Below, one piece after another: positions 20,658-28,330 of a stretch of 64,000 bases of DNA. This DNA comes from Candidatus Cryptobacteroides choladohippi (GTDB taxonomy: Bacteria; Bacteroidota; Bacteroidia; Bacteroidales; UBA932): NCBI GenBank assembly GCA_018065985.1, contig JAGHSF010000043.1, positions 17,109 through 81,108 of the forward strand, read 5' to 3'. The notes beneath the pieces are model-generated. The model ran no database searches, was not told the origin of the DNA, and saw nothing but the letters and a program-made list of their open reading frames with translations. Each line of letters starts with the position of its first letter. Position 1 is the stretch's first letter. Position numbers and translations under genes: made by a program.

Positions 20658-22133
20658 TTAGAAGTTATAACCGAATCTTATTGTCGTTCCTGCCCTGAAC
20701 GAGCGGAAGTCCGTAGCCGCAAGACCGCCAAGTTCAGCGTACAGTCCAATGGCAAAGTTATAGCGCACATGCGGGAGGACGGTCAGTGCAGGATTGCAGA
20801 TGAAGTCGATGTGGGACTGGTTCCACTCATCAAGGCGGTACGGATCCGATGTGACTCCGGAATCGGCAGCGACTGTGGCGCTGCTCTCCCTGCAGAGCGC
20901 CTGTGTGTACAGCAGGCCCGTGCCAATATCCCATTTCCCTGCATGGCCGATGACATCAAGAGAATATGCCAGCTCGGAAATGCGACGATTGAACACGTAC
21001 GGGTACATCGGAGAGTTACGGGTATCATGCCATCCGAAAGACAGGTACTCACGAAGCTCGAATTTCGGAGCATAGAAGTCATATCCGGCCTTGAGCGAAC
21101 GGCTCGCACGCTGAAGTATCAGGTTGGAACCATGTTCGACCGGATTTGTGACACCTCCAACAGTAACCTTCTCGATAACGGTCTCGTTGTTGTCCTGACG
21201 GAATTCCTTCCAGCTCAGGCGGAAGAAATGTCTTGAATTCAGAGCGTATCCCATCGTGACGGCGAGGTCGCTGCCGGGGAAGCGGTACCATATATACTGC
21301 TTCTCGCCGGAGAATCCCCTGCGGTGGCGCCATACCGTTTCAGCGAAGAATCCCTTCCATGAGACCTGGGCGGCCGCACCATGGATGTTCTCTGCCAAGG
21401 GAAGGCCTGACACTCCGGCTTCAGAAAGATGCACGCCGCTACCTGTCCAGAGCTCGTACGCGCCATACATCATTCCCTTGTCGAGGAAGGCAAAGAGAGA
21501 CTCCTTGCCGGTGCCGATCTGCTCGGCGTCTACAGTCTCGGAGTTCTTGGAATAGATGTAGTTCAAGCCGAGGGCAAAGTCGCCGCAGTGGTACTGGATA
21601 CCGGGAGCGACTTCGAAATCGAGCCTGTAGTTGGTATGGCGGAGGTCCTTGCGCTTGGCATAGTTGGCAGATTCGAAGGCGATCACGCCTCCGACACGCC
21701 AGTTGGGTGCCACATCCACGCTTATCCCGCCGCTGAAGCTGTATGTCTGAAGTGTCTTCCGTCCTGGAGTGAACTCGAGGACATCTATGGGATAGAATCC
21801 GGGATGGATGAACATCGAGCCGCACATGCCATCGCCCTGGGTCTGTTCGAAGCCGAACGAGCCGGACATCGAGAAATTCTTCAGATGCTGCACCGATGCA
21901 GCCCTGGCTCCGGCCGTCCATCCCTTTGAATAATCATAGGTATCGTGGTAGTCTCCGGCCTTGAATCCACCGTATAGCTCGGCATATGATATGCTCAGAC
22001 TGTCCTGGCGGATACCGTTGGCATTGGATCCGTCATTCCACAGGTTTCTGCGCATCGCCTTCTCGAAAGGCTGCGCAAAGGCTGCAAGCGAAACGAACAG
22101 CATTGCAGCGGAAAGTGAAAGAATCTTATTCAT
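20658..22133 (-). CDS. DUF6850-type outer-membrane beta-barrel protein
   Basis: 491 residues from the ATG at 22133 (MNKILSLSAAMLFVSLAAFAQ signal peptide). The in-frame upstream residues belong to the preceding gene's reading region. The rest alternates short polar and aromatic strands typical of an outer-membrane barrel and ends in a C-terminal aromatic residue (FGYNF). I recognise it as the DUF6850 family, which commonly sits beside DUF4876 and a TonB receptor in Bacteroidetes. Its start overlaps the end of the DUF4876 gene by eight bases. Function unknown. Confidence 0.82.
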   Translation of the reverse strand: MNKILSLSAAMLFVSLAAFAQPFEKAMRRNLWNDGSNANGIRQDSLSISYAELYGGFKAGDYHDTYDYSKGWTAGARAASVQHLKNFSMSGSFGFEQTQGDGMCGSMFIHPGFYPIDVLEFTPGRKTLQTYSFSGGISVDVAPNWRVGGVIAFESANYAKRKDLRHTNYRLDFEVAPGIQYHCGDFALGLNYIYSKNSETVDAEQIGTGKESLFAFLDKGMMYGAYELWTGSGVHLSEAGVSGLPLAENIHGAAAQVSWKGFFAETVWRHRRGFSGEKQYIWYRFPGSDLAVTMGYALNSRHFFRLSWKEFRQDNNETVIEKVTVGGVTNPVEHGSNLILQRASRSLKAGYDFYAPKFELREYLSFGWHDTRNSPMYPYVFNRRISELAYSLDVIGHAGKWDIGTGLLYTQALCRESSATVAADSGVTSDPYRLDEWNQSHIDFICNPALTVLPHVRYNFAIGLYAELGGLAATDFRSFRAGTTIRFGYNF

Positions 22134-23340
22134 GCAATGACTGTATTTCTGTTTCGTAAAAATCCTCAATGCTGTTGTTTGTGTCGGCAAGCACCTCGAA
22201 ACCGGATGCCCGCGTCAGTTCCTCGTCGACCTTGCGCATGAGCGTATGGCCGAGGGCCGTCTGCGACAGGGCCACATATCCGGCATCAAGCGACGGGCTC
22301 AGACGTTTCGTATTGGAAGCCGACGATCCGTTGAACACCTCGACGGCGTCCACGGTCCAGTCCACAGGGATGGCCACAACGGGATTGTGGGAGTCGCCGG
22401 GAGTCTGTATGACCGAGCCCTCCTGCTGCACGAACTCTGCCATTGTCACGCCCTTGGCCCTGAAGAGCACCGCAGTCGGCGAGCTCTGGGAGAATGTGTA
22501 CGCATTCGCCTGACCGGTCTTTATAACCACATCAAGTATATGGTCGGCGGAAATGTTGCTGCCGGGAGCCGGGTGGTATGTCGTGTTGGTGAAATATGTG
22601 GGGTTGTAGCAGACGAAGTAGCCTTCTTTGTTCAGATTGACGCTGAGCGGATACTGCGCGCTGTGGTCGATGGCGCCACGAAGGCACAGGACGGCGTCCT
22701 CACCACTCTGCAGAGGGTGATCGGTCCCTCCGCCGGGGAACTGCCATATGGCCTGGGCCACGGGGAGGAAGTCAGGATACACTGTCTCGCCGGTTGAGTC
22801 ATCCTTGATGATCCAGGGGTTGGTTCCCGTAGAGTTGAAAGGATGCAGGCAGCCGAAACAGAGTCCGTCGAGGTACTGGACATCGACACCGTTGTTGTGG
22901 AGGATGACGTATTGGTCCGACTGGTATGTACCCTCCTCGGGAAGCTTCTTGCAGCCTCCGCAATAGATCTCCTTGATGACGATCGCTCCGGCCTTCGAGT
23001 GCTTCAGGGAAAGCTGGAGATGCATGTCATCCTTCAGCTGTATGCGGTCAGCTGCTCCGTTGAAGATGTCCTCGCCGTTCCGGTCACTGATGTTGACACG
23101 GTACAGCCCGGTAGGAACGGAAAACAGAGCCACACCGCAGGCATCGGTTGACATGGAGTATGAGTTGCCAAGATTGATGTCTTCCAGTCTGACGGCTACG
23201 CCCTCGCGTGAGGAGTAGCCCTCGGGGTACAAAGCCTCGACGGCAAAGCGGCACAATGTGGCCTCATAGGGATTTTCCTTGAAGGCGTGGCACGAGGTCA
23301 GCGCGAGCAGGGAGAATATGATGTAGATTGTCTTTTTCAT
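22126..23340 (-). CDS. DUF4876 lipoprotein
   Basis: 404 residues from the ATG at 23340 (MKKTIYIIFSLLALTSC). The lipobox is LALTSC with Cys17. That ATG overlaps the stop of the TonB receptor as ATGA, which fixes the start over the upstream in-frame option. The first 100 residues contain a carboxypeptidase-regulatory-like beta domain (GVALFSVPTGLYRVNI). After it comes a lamin-tail-like segment (IVIKEIYCGGC, then DQYVILHNNGVDVQYLDGL). The CGGC and CFGC cysteine pairs are visible. It is predicted to be a surface lipoprotein accessory to the receptor. The ligand is unknown. Confidence 0.83.
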   Translation of the reverse strand: MKKTIYIIFSLLALTSCHAFKENPYEATLCRFAVEALYPEGYSSREGVAVRLEDINLGNSYSMSTDACGVALFSVPTGLYRVNISDRNGEDIFNGAADRIQLKDDMHLQLSLKHSKAGAIVIKEIYCGGCKKLPEEGTYQSDQYVILHNNGVDVQYLDGLCFGCLHPFNSTGTNPWIIKDDSTGETVYPDFLPVAQAIWQFPGGGTDHPLQSGEDAVLCLRGAIDHSAQYPLSVNLNKEGYFVCYNPTYFTNTTYHPAPGSNISADHILDVVIKTGQANAYTFSQSSPTAVLFRAKGVTMAEFVQQEGSVIQTPGDSHNPVVAIPVDWTVDAVEVFNGSSASNTKRLSPSLDAGYVALSQTALGHTLMRKVDEELTRASGFEVLADTNNSIEDFYETEIQSLHE

Positions 23341-26087
23341 AACTTGATTCTGCACGTCAGCCCGTAATAGAAGTTGGGGGTATAGATCGCTGCAACGCCC
23401 GTTGCCATGGAGGTGACGTAGGGACGCGCATTCGTGAAGTTGTTTGCAAAGAACGACAGACTCACGTGTTTGCCGATCTCCTTGGTAATGGACAGATTGG
23501 CGGATGCATACGCGCCGTAGCCGTCCTGCAGGAACATGTAGTCGTTGCCCGGGTACAGTATGAGGTTCGTGAACTCAGGGTTCGCAGCGTCAGCTTCGGT
23601 AAACTCATGACGCACACCGTCCTCGGTCAGATAAGCGACGGGCAGCAGCTTGTCGGTACCGCCTGCCGGTATGTTCATCGACCTTGTGAGCAGGCTCATC
23701 TCCAACCTGCAGGTAATGATGAGACGGGCCTCCGGGATATGGGTGATTGCCGTGAGGTTCGCATCAAGCTTATGGGTCTTCTTGCCACAGGCCATCTGGT
23801 TGGAGCCGCCGCCGTTGGCAAAGATTCCCACATACTGGTAGGAGCGGTTGGCAATGTTCGTATGCGACCAGCCGTTGTTGTAGTAATAGGACTCGGAATG
23901 GTCCTCGTATCCCGTATACACATAGGATGCATCGAATCTCAGAGCGGTGCGGATGGGCTTTATCTCGGGGAAGTCCACCGTGGCCTCGGCACCGGCACGG
24001 GTCATGGGTGCGGCATTGTCCTGACGTGTGGTCTTCACGAACGTCACATCGGTGACTTTGGTGGCCATGGGTGTCCACACGACATCGGAGCCGCCTCGGA
24101 GATAGACGTCACCGGTCTGGTTGTCGACTGTGATCTGAGGGTTGTCAGGCATCTGGTAACCCGGAGCGATGGCGCTGATATTGTAAGTGAACGGCGCGTA
24201 GTGCGACGTCATCCTGTAAGGATTCTGCGTTATGTTGAGGAAGCCCACAAGACTCATCTTGAATTCTCCCAGTTCCAGATCGAGACCCAGTTCCGAGTTG
24301 CTGCTGCGCTGCCATTTCATGTCAGGATTGAACTCGGTCATGAACGGCTGGGTGTAATAGACATATGACGCCGAGCTGCCATGAGAGAATCCGAAAGTCT
24401 GAATGTCACGGTATTCCGGCTTGGGGTACAGGATATAGAAGCTGGGCAGCTTCTCAGACACGCCCCAGCCACCACGCACGGTGACCTTCCTGCCCAGATT
24501 CCACTTTGCATTGAATCGGGGAGAGAGGGAGTGGACATCGGTATATTTCGATCCGCGCACATAGACGTTGTCCATGCGCAGACCGGCTGTCAGCTGAAGC
24601 CCGAAGGGGAAGGTGACATCCTCCTCTGCATAGGCTGAGATGTTGTGCATGAAAGGATAGTCGGAATACGGACGGGGACGATAGCCGTTGGCCGCAAGCG
24701 AAGGGTCCTCGTAGTATTCGCCCTGACCGACATTTCCATTGGCCTTCCACTGCATGCCGGCTTTCAGGTTGCTCTTGACGTCTCCCCAGCGCCTGGTCCA
24801 GTCATACTTTGCAGAGGCGGCGAAGTCCAGCTCGCGGGAATCGACTATCTGGTCGGAGAAGTAAGTGAGAGGCAGACGCTCGGCAAGATAGTAGCCGACA
24901 CTCTCGGAATGCACTGACGGCTGGGAGGATGCGTAGGAATTGTACTTGTGAGCGTGCGAGAGATTGTCATTGTAGTTGACGGAAGCGTCGAACTTCAGCG
25001 AGGTGATCCAGGGCCTGTTGACCTGCCACTTCAGCGAGGTGTTGGCACGCAGCACGTTGTCGCGTACCTTCGTGTATTCTCCGCTGAAGGCATCAGGGTC
25101 GTCCTCGGAATTCATACCGCCAAGGTTGCCGGACAGGCCGGCCTCGAAACGCAGCACCTCGGCAAAGGTGTTGGAGTATTTGAGCGTAAGGCCGCGGCGG
25201 GTGTACGACTCATAGGGAGAGCTCAGCTTCTTTGTGGCGTTGGCCCACTCGGCGCTGAGGTTCAGCACTCCCCTGTCCCTGCTGAATTCGACACCCTTGG
25301 AGACAGAGGCCTGATATGTTCGGGGATTCACCGAGAATACCACGTTGAACGGGGTGCGTCCGGTCTTGGTATGCACCTTGACCATTCCGGCACCGAGATC
25401 GCCGTATTCGGCAGAAGGCACGCCGGAAAGCACTTCCACAGACTCCACGTTGTCGACGGAGATGCTTCTCGTGTCGACTCCCGACATCTCGCCGAAACCG
25501 GCATTGTTGCCCACGCGCACACCATCAACCTCGACGGCTGTACTGAAGGCGGCATTGCCCATGGAGGATCCGCCGTCACGTATCGAGAATGCCTGGGCGG
25601 CAGTAAGGTCCGGATTCACGGTCTTGCCACCCGGCAGCAGCGAGGCCATGTCGGACATATTGCTGATCTGCAGATGGTTGAGCGCATCGCGGCCGATGTT
25701 GTGCGAGGTGCCGATGCCATCCTTGGGGCGCTGTGCGGTGACAGTGACCCCCTCTAGGGCAAGGGAACTTTCGTTGATGGCTATGACAAGGTCCTCGATA
25801 TCGCCCTTCACGTCAATCGCCAGCTCTGCGTCAACGTAACCGAGAAGGCTGACCTTCAGAACGTACCTGCCCTGTTGCACCTTGGGGATGACGAAGACTC
25901 CGTTTTCGTCGGTCACGGCCCACAGGGACTCCAGATTGGCCACGGCGCCCATCAGCGGCTCCGATGTGACGGCATCGACCACCTTTCCACTGACAGTCCA
26001 GTCGTTCACGGCCGGACTGGCCTGCAGGTTCAGGCAGATGCCGAATGCAAGCGCCAGCCAGATGATTTTCTGTACAAATTTTTCCAC
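23337..26087 (-). CDS. TonB-dependent outer-membrane receptor with carboxypeptidase-like N-terminal domain
   Basis: 916 residues if the GTG at 26087 is the start. A TTG at 26114 is in frame but lies upstream of the -7 element. After the signal peptide, a CarboxypepD_reg-like domain (WTVSGKVVDAVTSEPLMGAV) spans about residues 30-110. The plug follows (VTVTAQR, SIRDGGSSMGN, VEVLSGVPSAEYGDLGAGMV), and then a 22-strand-type barrel ending in YYGLTCRIKL. It imports a ligand using TonB energy. It is not a SusC type, because there is no SusD partner. Its operon partners are DUF4876, DUF6850 and a FISUMP lipoprotein. The substrate is unknown. Confidence 0.92.
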   Translation of the reverse strand: MEKFVQKIIWLALAFGICLNLQASPAVNDWTVSGKVVDAVTSEPLMGAVANLESLWAVTDENGVFVIPKVQQGRYVLKVSLLGYVDAELAIDVKGDIEDLVIAINESSLALEGVTVTAQRPKDGIGTSHNIGRDALNHLQISNMSDMASLLPGGKTVNPDLTAAQAFSIRDGGSSMGNAAFSTAVEVDGVRVGNNAGFGEMSGVDTRSISVDNVESVEVLSGVPSAEYGDLGAGMVKVHTKTGRTPFNVVFSVNPRTYQASVSKGVEFSRDRGVLNLSAEWANATKKLSSPYESYTRRGLTLKYSNTFAEVLRFEAGLSGNLGGMNSEDDPDAFSGEYTKVRDNVLRANTSLKWQVNRPWITSLKFDASVNYNDNLSHAHKYNSYASSQPSVHSESVGYYLAERLPLTYFSDQIVDSRELDFAASAKYDWTRRWGDVKSNLKAGMQWKANGNVGQGEYYEDPSLAANGYRPRPYSDYPFMHNISAYAEEDVTFPFGLQLTAGLRMDNVYVRGSKYTDVHSLSPRFNAKWNLGRKVTVRGGWGVSEKLPSFYILYPKPEYRDIQTFGFSHGSSASYVYYTQPFMTEFNPDMKWQRSSNSELGLDLELGEFKMSLVGFLNITQNPYRMTSHYAPFTYNISAIAPGYQMPDNPQITVDNQTGDVYLRGGSDVVWTPMATKVTDVTFVKTTRQDNAAPMTRAGAEATVDFPEIKPIRTALRFDASYVYTGYEDHSESYYYNNGWSHTNIANRSYQYVGIFANGGGSNQMACGKKTHKLDANLTAITHIPEARLIITCRLEMSLLTRSMNIPAGGTDKLLPVAYLTEDGVRHEFTEADAANPEFTNLILYPGNDYMFLQDGYGAYASANLSITKEIGKHVSLSFFANNFTNARPYVTSMATGVAAIYTPNFYYGLTCRIKL

Positions 26088-26092
26088 AAATA

Positions 26093-26100
26093 CAAAAATA
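26093..26100 (-). promoter_or_regulatory. Bacteroidetes -7 element for the TonB receptor operon
   Basis: Reverse-strand TATTTTTG, five bases before the GTG at 26087. If used, the mRNA starts at or next to the start codon, which supports the GTG over the upstream TTG. Confidence 0.6.
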
Positions 26101-26135
26101 ATAATTTCCAGCAATAGAATAATGCCTAATATGAT

Positions 26136-26143
26136 TAACTTTG
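26136..26143 (+). promoter_or_regulatory. Bacteroidetes -7 element for the S46 peptidase gene
   Basis: TAACTTTG followed by C, 19 bases before the ATG at 26163. Confidence 0.65.
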
Positions 26144-26162
26144 CATAAGAAAACTAAAGAAT

Positions 26163-28178
26163 ATGAAAAGGATACTCCTTGTTGCAGCCGCTCTGTCCAT
26201 TTCTCTTTCATCCTTCGCGGATGAAGGGATGTGGATGGTCAACTCCATTGGCCAGGCACTCGTGCAGAACATGCAGAACGAAGGCTGCCGGCTGAACGCA
26301 AAAGACATCTATGACGCAGATAACGTGTCGCTTAGCGACGCAATCGTTTCCCTGGACTTCGGCTGCACAGGCAGCATGATATCCGAGAAAGGTCTTCTGA
26401 TCACAAATCACCACTGCGCCTATGCCGATGTGCATGCGCTCAGCACCCCGGAGCACAACTACCTCGAAGACGGATTCAGTGCCGACTTCATGGATCAGGA
26501 GATCTACATCCCCGGCAAAAGAGCCTTTTTCCTTCAGAATGTCATAGACGTCACCGATGAGGTGGAAGAGCTGATCAGGGAGGAGACCGAGGAAGGCAGG
26601 AAGTTCGGAATGCGTCACATCTCCGCTGTGATCGAGGAAAGATATAACAGGCAGACAGGCCTCAATGCATCGCTGAGCCACATGTGGGCAGGTGAAAAAT
26701 ATTACCTTGCGCTGTACAAGGTCTACACGGATATCAGGCTCGTGGCGGCTCCCCCGGTGAGCATCGCCGCCTTCGGAGGCGACATTGACAACTGGGAATG
26801 GCCGCAGCACAAGTGCGACTTCGCGCTCTACCGCATCTACGCCGCACCCGACGGCTCTCCCGCCCCGCACTCTGACTCAAATGTTCCATGGAAGCCTGTC
26901 AGGACTCTGTCCATCAGCACCGAAGGATACGAGCAGGGATCCTTTGCGATGGTCATGGGCTACCCCGGCAAGACCGACAGGTACTCAAGTTCAGCCAAGG
27001 TGGACAACAACCAGAACATCTACTACCCCATCCTGACAGAAATCCGGAGCGGGCAGATGAAGATAATGATGAAATGGATGAATGCCGACCCTGCCATTCG
27101 GCTGAAGTATGCAAACAGCTACTTCTCGCTCAGCAACGTGCAGGAGTGCCAGGAAGGCGAAATGCAGTGCTGCAGGCGCTTCAAGGTCATAAAGTCGAAG
27201 AAGGCAGAAGAACGGAAGTTCCTGAAGGGCCGCGAGAACAGGCAGATAGCAAGCGACCTGGCCTGCAAGTACAAGGCAGCTTCCAAATCCCAGCAGAATA
27301 TGGTCTGGTATCGCGAGACGATTGCCAAAGGAAGCAAGATAAACCTGATAGCACAAAGAATCAGAAACAACAAGAAGGGCCTCGACCTCGACGGGGACTA
27401 CGCCGAAGTGGACATGCGCCTGGAACGCGAGTTGTTCAAGTTCAACGTGAAATCCTATCTGGAGCACGTGGATCCCGAATACTGGGGTCCTTTCCAGAGG
27501 GAGGTCTGCGAGATGTTCAGGAAAGACGACAAGACCGTGGATTACGATGCCCTCTGCGACTACCTCTGGACCGACGAGCGCATGACCAAGGATGACAGGG
27601 TCTTCAAGTTCCTCTCCGACGTGTTGCTCGGCGACTTCAACGCAAGGGTAAGCTACGACCAGGGAGACACCAAGATCCTGCAGAGATCCTATGATTACAC
27701 CCATGCCATGTACAAGGCAAAGGAAGCCGCCGGCATGCTGCAGTATCCCGACGCCAACTCCACCATGCGCCTCACCTACGGCACAGTAAGCACCTTCAGG
27801 CGTGGCAGGGTGGACGTTCCATGGCAGACATGGTCGTCGGAGATACTTGCGAAGGAGAATCCCGACGACCACGACTTCACGCTCAAGGACAGTTGGCGCA
27901 GCATGCTTGAGAGTGCCGGGGCAGACGGCAAGGGTATTCCTGTCAACTTCCTTACCGACAATGACATAACAGGAGGCAACTCCGGTTCTCCCGTACTGAA
28001 TGCAGACGGCGAGATAATCGGTCTCGCCTTCGACGGCAACAAGGAATCCCTTGCCGGCAACGTCTACTGGACCGAAGGCTGGTGCAAGACCATCTCCGTT
28101 GACATACGGTTCGTCCTGTGGACCATCAGGAACTATCTCAAGATGGATAACATAATGAAAGAAATCGCGCTTGACTAG
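26163..28178 (+). CDS. S46 family dipeptidyl-peptidase, DPP7-like
   Basis: 671 residues with a signal peptide and the family's N-terminal EGMW motif. The chymotrypsin-like triad is split as usual in S46: His in TNHHCAY (residues 81-87), Asp in GGDIDNWEWPQHKCDF and Ser609 in GGNSGSPV. S46 enzymes remove dipeptides in the periplasm from oligopeptides. The residue that separates DPP7 from DPP11 (Gly versus Arg in FDGN/FDRN) is Gly625 here, so preference for hydrophobic P1 residues is inferred rather than Asp/Glu. Promoter at 26136. The stop codon lies inside the terminator hairpin. Confidence 0.93.
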   Translation: MKRILLVAAALSISLSSFADEGMWMVNSIGQALVQNMQNEGCRLNAKDIYDADNVSLSDAIVSLDFGCTGSMISEKGLLITNHHCAYADVHALSTPEHNYLEDGFSADFMDQEIYIPGKRAFFLQNVIDVTDEVEELIREETEEGRKFGMRHISAVIEERYNRQTGLNASLSHMWAGEKYYLALYKVYTDIRLVAAPPVSIAAFGGDIDNWEWPQHKCDFALYRIYAAPDGSPAPHSDSNVPWKPVRTLSISTEGYEQGSFAMVMGYPGKTDRYSSSAKVDNNQNIYYPILTEIRSGQMKIMMKWMNADPAIRLKYANSYFSLSNVQECQEGEMQCCRRFKVIKSKKAEERKFLKGRENRQIASDLACKYKAASKSQQNMVWYRETIAKGSKINLIAQRIRNNKKGLDLDGDYAEVDMRLERELFKFNVKSYLEHVDPEYWGPFQREVCEMFRKDDKTVDYDALCDYLWTDERMTKDDRVFKFLSDVLLGDFNARVSYDQGDTKILQRSYDYTHAMYKAKEAAGMLQYPDANSTMRLTYGTVSTFRRGRVDVPWQTWSSEILAKENPDDHDFTLKDSWRSMLESAGADGKGIPVNFLTDNDITGGNSGSPVLNADGEIIGLAFDGNKESLAGNVYWTEGWCKTISVDIRFVLWTIRNYLKMDNIMKEIALD

Positions 28179-28190
28179 CGCGATTTTCTT
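28162..28190 (+). terminator. Rho-independent terminator containing the S46 stop codon
   Basis: Nine-base perfect stem (28162-28170 with 28178-28186), 7-base loop and a U-rich tail TTTTCTTATTT. The TAG stop spans 28176-28178, so the last codons are part of the stem. Confidence 0.8.
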
Positions 28191-28195
28191 ATTTC

Positions 28196-28321
28196 CCCGG
28201 AGGCGTCATGCCTCCTTCAGCCTTCGCTTTGCTCTTCCCTCCCACTTCGCCATGCTTGTGGGCCCCACCCGCTCACTGGCCTCGGGTGGCCAGGGCATTC
28301 ATGAGGCGTGACGCCTCCGGG
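28196..28321. repeat. Structured intergenic element with terminal inverted repeats
   Basis: A 19-base terminal inverted repeat (28196-28214 and 28303-28321, one mismatch) flanks about 88 bases. Each arm is itself nearly palindromic (GAGGC-GTCAT-GCCTC on the left). Two inner hairpins (CCCAC/GTGGG and CCACCCG/CGGGTGG) fill the core. It fills the gap between the S46 gene and feoB and encodes no credible protein. A MITE-like or REP-like element is the likely class. Confidence 0.6.
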
Positions 28322-28330
28322 AACAGCCTC

